In this document: positions 6,131-13,352 of the stretch, piece by piece
How the letters are laid out: each line of letters opens with the position of its first letter
Numbering within the stretch: the stretch's first letter is position 1
Assembly: GCA_017522745.1 (NCBI GenBank)
Contig: JAFWYI010000004.1
Location: 1-14,860 of the forward strand
DNA from: Mailhella sp.
Lineage (GTDB): Bacteria; Desulfobacterota; Desulfovibrionia; Desulfovibrionales; Desulfovibrionaceae
Direction of reading: 5' to 3'
DNA: 14,860 nucleotides
Made by a program: the position numbers and the translations under genes
The notes under the pieces: generated by a model
The model's database searches: none
Seen by the model: only the letters and a program-made list of their open reading frames with translations
What the model was told of the DNA's origin: nothing

Positions 6131-7783
6131 TTAGCCCTGCTTGGCAGGTTCGATCTGGTCGAGCGTACGGGCGAAACGTTCCTTGAAGGGATGCACGAAT
6201 ATGGCATCGCTGGGACAATTGAGTTCGCAGAAGAAACAGGTCATGCAGTCATCAGTGTAGGCGACGACGGCACGGCTGCCACAAGTCATGCAGCGCAGAG
6301 CTTCTGTGAATCCAGCTTCCATGTCCAGACCGACGGTCTTTTCGCCAAAGGGTTCGGAGGGAACAACGGCGGTGCGCTCGTTGCGAGGAACGGGACGGAT
6401 CTCTTTGCCAGGCAGGATATTCACGCCAGGGAGCTTTTCTTCCTGAACGACGGGACGCTTGACGCCTCGACGAGCAGGGATATCCGCACCGATGAGCATT
6501 CTGTCGATGGATTCAGCGGCTTCACGACCACCGGCAATGGCCTTCACCACGGAAGCTGGACCGGTCACAGCGTCGCCAGCAGCGAAAATGCCCCACTCGG
6601 AGGACTGGAAGGTGATGGGATCGGCAGTGATGCGGCCACGCTCTATCTGGACCTTGTCGGCGAAACCATCGAGTTCCGTCGCCTGACCGATGGCGAAGAT
6701 AACGGCATCGGCTTTCAGGGAAAGAGAAACATTTTCTTCGAAAACAGGAGCGAAACGGCCTTCTGCGTCCAGCACGGAAAGGCAGCGCTTGAAGTCCATG
6801 CCTTCCACCTTTTCAGCGCCGGAAATGCTCACCGGGCCGAAACCACAATGGAATTCGATGCCTTCAGCGCGGGCATCTGCCTGATTGTGCGGGTAGGCGG
6901 GCATATGTTCCGCATCTTCAAGACAGATCATGTGGACCTTTTCAGCGCCGAGTTTGCGGGCGGAGATGGCAGCGTCCACAGCAACGTCACCGCCGCCGAT
7001 GACGAGAACGGAACCCTTCATGGCGGGGGCAGCGCCGGAACGGATGGAGCGCAGGAATTCCAGGCCCCAGAACACGCCGGGCAGATCGATGCCTTCCATC
7101 TGAACCTTGCGGCTGGTCGTCGTGCCCGGAGCAAGAAGGACGGCCTTGAAGCCACGCTTCTTGAGGTCGTCGAGGGAAAGGTCTGCGTCCTTGCCGATCA
7201 GAGTGTTGTATCGGAACTGCACGCCCATGCTTTCCAGACGTTCCACCTGAGCGAGAACGACATCATCTGGCAGGCGATACGCAGGGATGCCATAGCGGAG
7301 CATGCCGCCAGCTTCGGGCATGGCTTCGAACACCGTAACGGGGTAACCTTTTTCCGCAAGGAAATACGCACAGGAGAGACCAGCAGGGCCAGAACCGACG
7401 ATGGCAACCTTTTCCAGATGGCGTACCACAGGGCGGGGGACAGGATTCTGGATGTCAAAATCGCCCAGGAACTGCTCTACTGCATTGATGTTGACTGCAC
7501 CATCGAGTCTGGCGCGGGAGCATTTGCTTTCGCAGGGATGGAAGCAGACGCGACCGGTGATGGCGGGGAAAGGATGTGCCTTACGGAAGTTCTCGGCAGC
7601 TTCGGCAAGTCGCCCCTGCTGGATGAGATAGTTGTTTTTGCGGATATCCACACCTGCAGGACAGGCTTCCATGCAGGGAGAGATTTCATGCTGATCTGGA
7701 TCGAGGCGGAACACGTCCAGCGAGCATGTTTTAGTACAGGTTCCACAGCCTGTGCAGCGCTGGGAATCGATAGAATTGATCAT
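6131..7783 (-). CDS. GltD-like FAD/NAD(P)-binding oxidoreductase with N- and C-terminal 4Fe-4S sites
   Basis: This is a likely electron-transfer partner that moves electrons between NAD(P)H and the flavoprotein encoded just downstream. In the 550-aa protein, CTGCGTCTKTC (C10, C13, C16, C20) can hold a 4Fe-4S cluster. C37/C41 and C80/C84/C88 are the GltD-type cysteines. GSGPAG at 130-135 is the FAD site and VIGGGDVAVDAA at 261-272 the pyridine-nucleotide site. A second FAD contact GDA is near 403-405. The C-terminus has C498xxC501 and CMTCFFCELNCP (C513, C516, C519, C523). The nucleotide loop reads CLEDAEHMPA, where NADPH-linked GltD proteins have two arginines, so NADH may be preferred; this is inference. 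AAGGAG precedes the ATG at 7783. It is the first gene of the sigma-54 operon and no GltB glutamate synthase subunit is nearby. Confidence 0.88.
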   Translation of the reverse strand: MINSIDSQRCTGCGTCTKTCSLDVFRLDPDQHEISPCMEACPAGVDIRKNNYLIQQGRLAEAAENFRKAHPFPAITGRVCFHPCESKCSRARLDGAVNINAVEQFLGDFDIQNPVPRPVVRHLEKVAIVGSGPAGLSCAYFLAEKGYPVTVFEAMPEAGGMLRYGIPAYRLPDDVVLAQVERLESMGVQFRYNTLIGKDADLSLDDLKKRGFKAVLLAPGTTTSRKVQMEGIDLPGVFWGLEFLRSIRSGAAPAMKGSVLVIGGGDVAVDAAISARKLGAEKVHMICLEDAEHMPAYPHNQADARAEGIEFHCGFGPVSISGAEKVEGMDFKRCLSVLDAEGRFAPVFEENVSLSLKADAVIFAIGQATELDGFADKVQIERGRITADPITFQSSEWGIFAAGDAVTGPASVVKAIAGGREAAESIDRMLIGADIPARRGVKRPVVQEEKLPGVNILPGKEIRPVPRNERTAVVPSEPFGEKTVGLDMEAGFTEALRCMTCGSRAVVAYTDDCMTCFFCELNCPSDAIFVHPFKERFARTLDQIEPAKQG

Positions 7784-7800
7784 GCTGGTCTCCTTGTGTT

Positions 7801-7824
7801 TCCGTGTGGCTAATGCCGCACGGA
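7801..7824 (-). repeat. Hairpin in the operon 5' untranslated region
   Basis: TCCGTGTGGC (7801-7810) and GCCGCACGGA (7815-7824) pair over 10 positions, one of them a G-T wobble, around a 4-nt loop. In the mRNA it ends about 8 nt before the Shine-Dalgarno sequence of the first gene. It could protect the 5' end or modulate translation. No ligand-binding fold is recognisable. Confidence 0.5.
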
Positions 7825-7874
7825 GCATGATTGCTAGGTCACCCGGTTATCAGGTTTCTTTCAGAGTTGATATA

Positions 7875-7890
7875 AGCAAAAAGTGTGCCA
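7875..7890 (-). promoter_or_regulatory. Sigma-54 (-24/-12) promoter of the oxidoreductase-TRAP operon
   Basis: The minus strand reads TGGCAC, five bases, then TTGCT. This matches the RpoN consensus TGGCAC-N5-TTGCA/T, with GG and GC exactly 12 bp apart. Transcription would start near 7863-7864, leaving a leader of about 80 nt before the start at 7783. A divergently encoded GAFTGA-containing activator sits on the other side of this intergenic region, which strongly supports the call. Confidence 0.92.
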
Positions 7891-7973
7891 AGTTTTACAA
7901 TATTGTGAGTTTATTGACTTTTTAACCAAATCGACTTTATGGCTTGGCTGTGGATGATGAAAAATCGTGTAGT

Positions 7974-7994
7974 TTTCATACGCTGTGTATGAAA
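7974..7994. promoter_or_regulatory. Palindromic upstream activator site for the divergent sigma-54 activator
   Basis: TTTCATAC and GTATGAAA form a perfect 8-bp inverted repeat with a 5-bp spacer. Its position, about 110-130 bp upstream of the predicted sigma-54 start, is where enhancer-binding activators usually bind. Assignment to the adjacent regulator is inferred from position and symmetry. Confidence 0.68.
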
Positions 7995-8041
7995 TCAGTA
8001 CACATGGTTTTATTGTATATTTTTTTTATATTGTTTTTATT

Positions 8042-8047
8042 TATAAT
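8042..8047 (+). promoter_or_regulatory. Candidate -10 element for the activator gene
   Basis: A perfect TATAAT lies in a very AT-rich stretch about 50 bp before the activator ATG. No convincing -35 hexamer is found 16-18 bp upstream. The chance of a random match in such AT-rich DNA is high. Confidence 0.3.
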
Positions 8048-8074
8048 TTATGAAAAATATCTTTTTAGAAAATC

Positions 8075-8088
8075 CTGATTTCATACAC
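8075..8088. promoter_or_regulatory. Second operator-like site just upstream of the activator gene
   Basis: CTGATTTCATACAC here is the exact reverse complement of GTGTATGAAATCAG at 7985-7998, which includes the right half of the upstream palindrome. It ends 1 nt before the GGAGG ribosome binding site of the activator. A protein bound here would block transcription or translation initiation of the activator gene, so negative autoregulation is plausible. Confidence 0.6.
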
Positions 8089-8099
8089 TGGAGGCAAGC

Positions 8100-11000
8100 A
8101 TGACGCCTGTCGAACTCCTGACGCAGCACCGCAACACGATCAAGGCTCTGCTCTTCGCTCTTTTCGGCAACACTCTTTCCCAAAAAAGCCTTGCTGAGAT
8201 CACAGGCATCGAGGAATGTGCCCGCTATCTGGGCTACGGTCTGCAAAGGTCTTCCCCGGTGCAGTTCAGCAGAAAAATATCCATCGCCACCTGCCTGCAT
8301 AACGTGGGGGCAGTGGAACTTTTTGCTTCGGTCAATGCGGAAACGGGATCCTTCTTTGCAAGTCTTCGCGCGGCCGCACTGGGTAGAGAACTCGATTCGG
8401 TCCGGATATTGCTCGATCTGGCAAACAACATACAGCATCATGCCGGACCGGAAGCGTTCTCCAGGATCATACATCTTGCCATGCGCTGTCTTCTGGATAT
8501 CCGCCCGGATCTCAGCAATAAAAAAGCCATCCAGACGTATTTCGTCCAGTGCTTCCGCCTGTTCCCTATGCTCCTTGTCTGCGGCTATCCGATGGAGCGC
8601 CCAGACCTTTTGTTCCATAAGGCGCGGGGATTGGCCCGAATACTCGGTGACAGAAAGCTGGTAGCCTTTTCCGAGCTGATGATCGGGGCCACCAATATCT
8701 GCAACCAGTCCAATCATGGATGTTTGCGCAACCATCAGATTATGACGCATGGGCGTGAAGAACTTTATGCCATAGGCACCTCTGAAGAACTCATTAAGGC
8801 TGCCCTCTATCTTGCGATCTGGCATTTTCTCGATGGCTCCTACTACGATGCCATGCAGCAGTTCAAACTCGCCTCTATCCAGATGAGAGAAGCTGGCCAG
8901 CCCATTCTGGAAATGTACTGTCTCGGGCATGAATGTTTTTCCGCGTTCAATCTCGGGCAATTCGACTATGCGGAACATCAGCTGCTTTCACGTATCCGTC
9001 AGTTCTCTCCCAGAAACGACAACCAGCTTGCCCGGACCATCCGCGGTCAGCTGGCGAGCTGCCTCCTTCGTACAGGTAAGCTCGACAATGCACTCGAACA
9101 TCTGGATATCTCGCGGATAGGTTCTTCCCCGCGCAGCGATATCGTGAGCTGGATCGCAACGTCACGACAGCTCTCCTACTATCATATCCTCAGTGGTAAC
9201 CTGAACAACGCCTACAATGTTTTTCACGCTGCCATGCAGGAAGCTCACAGCCAGCATTATTTCCGCCCTCTCTACCTGAGCTCTATCCTGCTGGAGATCC
9301 TTTATACGTTTTACGTGAACGGCTATCCGCCTATACCTGGCTATGACTTTCAGGATGAACTGCAGCGCTGCCTGAACGGGCCGAGCCGTCTTTTGAAAGG
9401 CATTGCCATACGAATAAAAGGTGAACTCCTTGCCGCCGAAGGCCATATACAGGACGCGCTCGCCTGCTATCAGGACAGTCTGGAAACATTGAAAGGCGTG
9501 AGTATCCTCGACGTACATAAAGTCCACCTGAGCATAGCTAATATCTACCTGCAAAAGGGGGACAAGGATAAAGCTGCCATCCATGCCTTGCCTGCATGGA
9601 GCCTTTATGACGAACTCAAGCAGTTCTGGCCGGAAGGACTGCTGGATCTGCTCCCACACCATGTTCGCTCCGTGGAAACGCTGAAGCTCTCACGCAGCGA
9701 ACTGCTCTCTCGCTATCGGGAAAATATCCTCGCTGTTCCCTATAACGAAAACGGCATCACCGTAGCGCTGAACCTGCTCATCACGTCCTGCCATACCATC
9801 AAAGCCCAATATGCCTCTCTTTTTTACTGTGAGCAGCCGGAAAGTGACCCTGTCCTTATCGCATCTGTTGGACCTGACGGCCCACAGGAACTGACCGCTT
9901 CGTCTGTCGGTTTCTGGGATTTCATCCGTTTTGTCAGGGATAACGGTCCGCAGATCATCGATAACGTGTTCCACTCTCACAGTTCGAGAACTCTGGGTAG
10001 AATGCTTATCGGTATTCCCATGAGCGATGGCAGAAGAGGTTCATACATCCTCTGCCATGAAGAGCTGAATGCGCCAGAGATCCGTTACCTGCTCAATACC
10101 GAACTCCTCGAAGATCTTGGCTCCCTGCTGGAAAAGCAGCTCCATCGCGTCGTCATCGCTCCAGATCTTTCTCCGCTCCACAGGAAAAAGTCCTTTACGG
10201 AGCAGTCAGAGATCATCAGCGTTTCCGCAGCGATGAAAGGAGTACTCGATCAGGTGAACTCCGTTGCGGATACTTCTGCATCTGTTCTTATTTCCGGTGA
10301 GTCGGGAACAGGCAAGGAGCTTATCGCGCGCCGCATCCATGAAAGGAGCGGCTGCCCCGGTCGGATGGTATCTTTAAATATGGCAGGACTTTCGGACGAC
10401 CTGCTGGCAAGCGAGCTGTTCGGTTACGAAAAAGGCGCGTTCACCGGGGCCCAGAACTCCAAACCCGGCCTGATCGAGATGGCCCGGGGAGGAACGCTTT
10501 TCCTTGACGAGATCACGGAATCGTCTCTGCGAGTGCAGGCGGCCCTTCTGCGGGTCCTGGAAAGCCGTCAATTCTACCGTGTAGGCAGTACGAAGCCACA
10601 GTCCGTGGATTTCCGTCTCATCACGGCTTCGAATCGTTCCATAAAACATGCCATCGCCGAAAAACGATTCCGAAGCGATCTTTATTATCGGATCAGCAGT
10701 ATCACTTTGCGAGTTCCAAGTCTGAGGGAACGCCCGGAAGATATTGCCGCTCTGGCGTTTTATTTTCTGCATTTCTTTGCCAATAAGCACGGACGTTCCT
10801 GTGTCTCGCAGTTCTCTCATGAAAACATGCAAAAACTTCTGCATTATTCATGGCCCGGCAACGTGCGTGAACTCAAAAACGTCGTCGAGCAGTCTGTGCT
10901 TTTTTCTTCGGGCAACGTCATCACGCTGGATGACACCGCAGTCAGCCCCGGCGAATATGCTCTTCCGCAAGGGCAGAGAGAGGACGTTTTCAGCACGGCC

Positions 11001-11183
11001 AGACAGCCTATGACCTGCATGGCTGATTTTCCTAGCCTTTCTGAAATGGAAGAGCGCTATATCCGTATGGTCATGGATATTACAGGAGGACGGATCAATG
11101 GACAGGCAGGAGCTCTGGAAATCCTCAAGATGAACAGATCTACGTTATATGCGCGCCTGAAGGAATACGGTTTACGTCGGTAG
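8100..11183 (+). CDS. Sigma-54-dependent transcriptional activator with long TPR-like and GAF-like sensory region
   Basis: This is an enhancer-binding protein that should remodel RNA polymerase-sigma-54 at the divergent promoter. It has 1027 aa, about twice the usual size. Residues 1 to about 530 are helical with TPR/MalT-like repeats (for example around 300-345 and 435-480) and no Walker motif. Residues about 537-685 look GAF-like. The AAA+ domain has Walker A GESGTGKE (733-740), GAFTGA (779-784), Walker B LFLDE (D803, E804), the arginine-finger segment RFRSDLYYR (856 on) and WPGNVREL (918 on). A Fis-type helix-turn-helix ends the protein (MNRSTLYARLKEYGL). GGAGG lies 5 nt before the ATG. 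No response-regulator receiver domain is present, so sensing is probably by direct effector or protein binding. It is transcribed away from the TRAP operon. Confidence 0.93.
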   Translation: MTPVELLTQHRNTIKALLFALFGNTLSQKSLAEITGIEECARYLGYGLQRSSPVQFSRKISIATCLHNVGAVELFASVNAETGSFFASLRAAALGRELDSVRILLDLANNIQHHAGPEAFSRIIHLAMRCLLDIRPDLSNKKAIQTYFVQCFRLFPMLLVCGYPMERPDLLFHKARGLARILGDRKLVAFSELMIGATNICNQSNHGCLRNHQIMTHGREELYAIGTSEELIKAALYLAIWHFLDGSYYDAMQQFKLASIQMREAGQPILEMYCLGHECFSAFNLGQFDYAEHQLLSRIRQFSPRNDNQLARTIRGQLASCLLRTGKLDNALEHLDISRIGSSPRSDIVSWIATSRQLSYYHILSGNLNNAYNVFHAAMQEAHSQHYFRPLYLSSILLEILYTFYVNGYPPIPGYDFQDELQRCLNGPSRLLKGIAIRIKGELLAAEGHIQDALACYQDSLETLKGVSILDVHKVHLSIANIYLQKGDKDKAAIHALPAWSLYDELKQFWPEGLLDLLPHHVRSVETLKLSRSELLSRYRENILAVPYNENGITVALNLLITSCHTIKAQYASLFYCEQPESDPVLIASVGPDGPQELTASSVGFWDFIRFVRDNGPQIIDNVFHSHSSRTLGRMLIGIPMSDGRRGSYILCHEELNAPEIRYLLNTELLEDLGSLLEKQLHRVVIAPDLSPLHRKKSFTEQSEIISVSAAMKGVLDQVNSVADTSASVLISGESGTGKELIARRIHERSGCPGRMVSLNMAGLSDDLLASELFGYEKGAFTGAQNSKPGLIEMARGGTLFLDEITESSLRVQAALLRVLESRQFYRVGSTKPQSVDFRLITASNRSIKHAIAEKRFRSDLYYRISSITLRVPSLRERPEDIAALAFYFLHFFANKHGRSCVSQFSHENMQKLLHYSWPGNVRELKNVVEQSVLFSSGNVITLDDTAVSPGEYALPQGQREDVFSTARQPMTCMADFPSLSEMEERYIRMVMDITGGRINGQAGALEILKMNRSTLYARLKEYGLRR

Positions 11184-11324
11184 ATGCGCGAGGTCAGCAG
11201 ATGGCCTGTCCATGTGATGGAATTTCGCGTGAAGGTAGCCTTTGCCGTCGGTTCATCCTGTGATTCTTATGTGCAGCTTTGGGATTTTTTTCTCTGGCGA
11301 GTTCTTCTCTCTGGAAGAGAATAG

Positions 11325-11373
11325 AAGATCTCCTTTGGATGTTCCATGTCGGGCCATCCAAAGGAGATCTTTT
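11325..11373 (+). terminator. Rho-independent terminator of the activator gene
   Basis: AAGATCTCCTTTGGATG (11325-11341) and its perfect 17-nt complement (11355-11371) flank a 13-nt loop, and the right arm runs into TTTTAT. It lies about 140 nt after the activator stop. The tail on the opposite strand has no T run, so it serves the plus strand. Confidence 0.85.
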
Positions 11374-11605
11374 ATCGGTTATCGGATCCTATCAGCGAAA
11401 TTATAATTATTTTTTCTAATTATGTATTTATACGTAATATTCTGATTTTCGCTTTCCTGAGGTGCTATATGCAGTGTATCTTTCTCCCTGTATGTCCCTG
11501 ATTGATGACGATCGACAATGCTGCGCTTCTCATCAGGTACATTCAGCCTGATGGGCATATCCCGCAGAGGGCATCGAGTCTCTTGGATCTGTCTCTGCTG
11601 ACGGG
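11374..11605. other. Intergenic region between two convergent transcription units
   Basis: The first 80 bases are AT-rich. I see no gene with a ribosome binding site on either strand. A 7-bp hairpin CATCAGG/CCTGATG (11531-11553) lies about 50 nt after the hydrolase stop but has no U tract on either strand. No clear terminator for the minus-strand hydrolase gene is seen. Confidence 0.4.
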
Positions 11606-12397
11606 CTAGAATTCCAGCGTCATCCCGCCTGCGAAATAGTGCAGGCGTTCACCCATGCGGGACTTCAGCCAGTCGAACTGTTTTTTGCCGGTACAGTGCC
11701 CGGTATAGTAGTCTGTTTTGTAGGTCGTCAGCTCTTCGGCGGCACGGTCGAGGATGTCCTTTCCGCTTTCGGAGAGTTCCACCCCCATGAAGTGGAAGCC
11801 GCCGATAAGGACATCAGGGTGCAGCCAGTGCATGATGTTCAGGATGCCCTTGTGGGAACAGCCGCTGATGACGACACGGCGGTTCCCTTCGTCGATGCAC
11901 AGGTACTGCTCATGTTCGAAGTCGTCCTGTACAGGCTGTCCATCATGAAACATGAACAGGCCGTTGCTGTTCGAATCGAAGGGGCGTGCCTTGCTGTTGC
12001 AGGTGCAGAGGGTGAGCCCTTCGCCGAGGCTGAGATCGTCATCGGTGAAGATGAAACGTCCGCTTTCGAGCAGTGCCGGCTCCATACCGATGTTCCGCCC
12101 ATCGCTGGCGCCGTGGCGTTCGAAGGCTCTTCTCTGCAGGTAGACCGGCGCATGGTCGTTCAGCGCGAAGAAGTGCGGCAGGCCTCGGGTATGGTCGTAG
12201 TGACCGTGGGAGATGATGGCCATGTCCACGGTTGCAAGGTCTATGTCCAGAGCTTCGGCGTTGCGGAGGAAGGCGTCGGACTGACCGGTATCGAAAAGGA
12301 TGCGATGTCCCGCCGTTTCGATATACAGGCTCAGTCCATGTTCGGCACGCATGCCTGCATCGGCGGCGATATTGTCCACAAGCATGGTCACACGCAT
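11606..12397 (-). CDS. Metallo-beta-lactamase-fold metal-dependent hydrolase (MJ0301-like family)
   Basis: This 263-aa cytoplasmic MBL-fold protein has the dinuclear metal motif SHGHYDH (H64, H66, D68, H69), followed by GCSHKGILN (H182), GGFHF (H202) and YTGHCTG (H234). The GCSHKG and YTGHCTG pattern is typical of proteins often annotated as 7,8-dihydropterin-6-yl-methyl-4-(beta-D-ribofuranosyl)aminobenzene 5'-phosphate synthases. That activity is poorly established for bacterial members, so the substrate is left open. AAGGAG sits 5 nt before the ATG. It lies 39 nt downstream of the RlmB-like gene on the same strand and is probably co-transcribed, although the two functions have no obvious link. 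Confidence 0.85.
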   Translation of the reverse strand: MRVTMLVDNIAADAGMRAEHGLSLYIETAGHRILFDTGQSDAFLRNAEALDIDLATVDMAIISHGHYDHTRGLPHFFALNDHAPVYLQRRAFERHGASDGRNIGMEPALLESGRFIFTDDDLSLGEGLTLCTCNSKARPFDSNSNGLFMFHDGQPVQDDFEHEQYLCIDEGNRRVVISGCSHKGILNIMHWLHPDVLIGGFHFMGVELSESGKDILDRAAEELTTYKTDYYTGHCTGKKQFDWLKSRMGERLHYFAGGMTLEF

Positions 12398-12436
12398 GGC
12401 AGACTCCTTACGACAGAGGGCGGCAACAGGAAAAAG

Positions 12437-13195
12437 CTACAGAGCAAGAGAGCGGGCGAAGCAGGAGATGAGGATGCCGCCGGCCTGCGCGACGTTCAGG
12501 GAGTCGAACTCGCGGCGGAAGGGGATGCACAGGCTGCATTCGCAGTGCTTGAGTACGCCGGGGCGCACGCCCTTATCCTCGTTGCCAAGTACCAGCAGAG
12601 CGGGCAGGGGCAGTTTTTCCACCAGCGGGTCGATGCTGTCTTCCACTTTCTGTGCGGCGCAGGTGACGAAGCCCGCGTCCCGGGCGTCCTTCACTGCGCG
12701 GGAGAGATTGACTACCTGCGTGAGGGGCAGGCGTTCCAGCGCTCCGGCTGCGGAACGGCGCGCACCCGGGCCGAGGAAGGCGCTGTTGTGCTTGGGGAGT
12801 ACCAGACCGGCACCACCCATGGCGAAAAGCGTGCGGGCCAGCGTGCCTACGTTGCCAGGGTCCTGGACCTGATCCAGCGCTACGATGAGCGGGAGAGGGG
12901 CCTGTGCGGCCTGCATGAGGAATTCTTCCCACGGCATGAAGCTGGCTTCACGCAGGCGTGCGATGACGCCCTGATGCCCTACATGGACAGCCATGCGCGA
13001 GAGGACGTCGTCCCCTACGAGCTGGAAGCGGATACCGTAGTCGCGGCAGAGGTCGAGTACGCGGTCACTGTCGGCACTGGCGCGGCCCTTGCGAACGTAG
13101 ACCATATCCACGCGTTCAGGGTCGCGTTCCAGAAGTTCGAGCACAGGTTTGAGGCCGGGGAGGATGTTGCCCGCATCTTTGGGTTCTTTCATCAT
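12437..13195 (-). CDS. rlmB: TrmH/SpoU-family RNA 2'-O-methyltransferase, RlmB-like
   Basis: This enzyme is predicted to methylate a ribose 2'-OH in RNA using S-adenosylmethionine. RlmB modifies a guanosine in 23S rRNA. The 252-aa protein has the N-terminal SpoU substrate-binding domain (about residues 11-85) and the SPOUT knot domain with motif 1 LDQVQDPGNVGTLART (107-122, catalytic-type N115 and R121), motif 2 LVLGNEDKGV (201-210) and motif 3 CIPFRREFDSLNVAQAGG (223-240). Length and motif order match RlmB/TrmH. The exact RNA target cannot be told from sequence alone. Two adjacent ATGs at 13195 and 13192 are possible starts, and neither has a strong Shine-Dalgarno sequence. Confidence 0.85.
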   Translation of the reverse strand: MMKEPKDAGNILPGLKPVLELLERDPERVDMVYVRKGRASADSDRVLDLCRDYGIRFQLVGDDVLSRMAVHVGHQGVIARLREASFMPWEEFLMQAAQAPLPLIVALDQVQDPGNVGTLARTLFAMGGAGLVLPKHNSAFLGPGARRSAAGALERLPLTQVVNLSRAVKDARDAGFVTCAAQKVEDSIDPLVEKLPLPALLVLGNEDKGVRPGVLKHCECSLCIPFRREFDSLNVAQAGGILISCFARSLAL

Positions 13196-13352
13196 GGTGG
13201 ATTATTTCCGCTGGCTTGTGTGAAAAAATGTGCGCGAAGCGCGGCTATGGCCGATTGAATACTTGCGTGATTCACGGTATTGTCAAATGTTCCTTAAAGG
13301 CTGGTATCCTGCTTTTGCCATGGATGCAAGCCCATCAGTATGGAGAACCTCA
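13196..13352. other. Divergent intergenic region between rlmB-like and mltD-like genes
   Basis: Promoters for both genes must lie here. On the plus strand TTGTCA (13280-13285) and TATCCT (13305-13310) are separated by 19 bp, a marginal sigma-70 candidate. Nothing convincing is seen for the minus strand. Confidence 0.3.

Noticed and set aside
4383..6134. Plus-strand ORF of 583 aa opposite the AprA/FrdA-like gene
   Set aside because: It is antisense to a gene with FAD-binding and C-terminal family motifs. The long open frame is a by-product of codon bias at high third-position GC.
6131..7783. Glutamate synthase small subunit (GltD) assignment
   Set aside because: There is no GltB next to it, extra 4Fe-4S sites are present at both ends, and the neighbours are a flavoprotein and a TRAP transporter.
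6113..7813. Plus-strand ORF of 566 aa opposite the GltD-like gene
   Set aside because: It is antisense to a gene with FAD, NAD(P) and Fe-S motifs and has no motif of its own.
8037..8978. Minus-strand ORF of 313 aa inside the activator gene
   Set aside because: It is antisense to the sensory half of the activator. It has no recognisable domain, and its end runs into the AT-rich regulatory region and operator.
11639..13258. Plus-strand ORF of 539 aa spanning the MBL and rlmB-like genes
   Set aside because: It covers two real minus-strand genes and the gap between them, and shows no family motif.
13280..13310. Sigma-70 promoter for the mltD-like gene
   Set aside because: The two hexamers are imperfect and 19 bp apart, too weak to list as a separate promoter feature.
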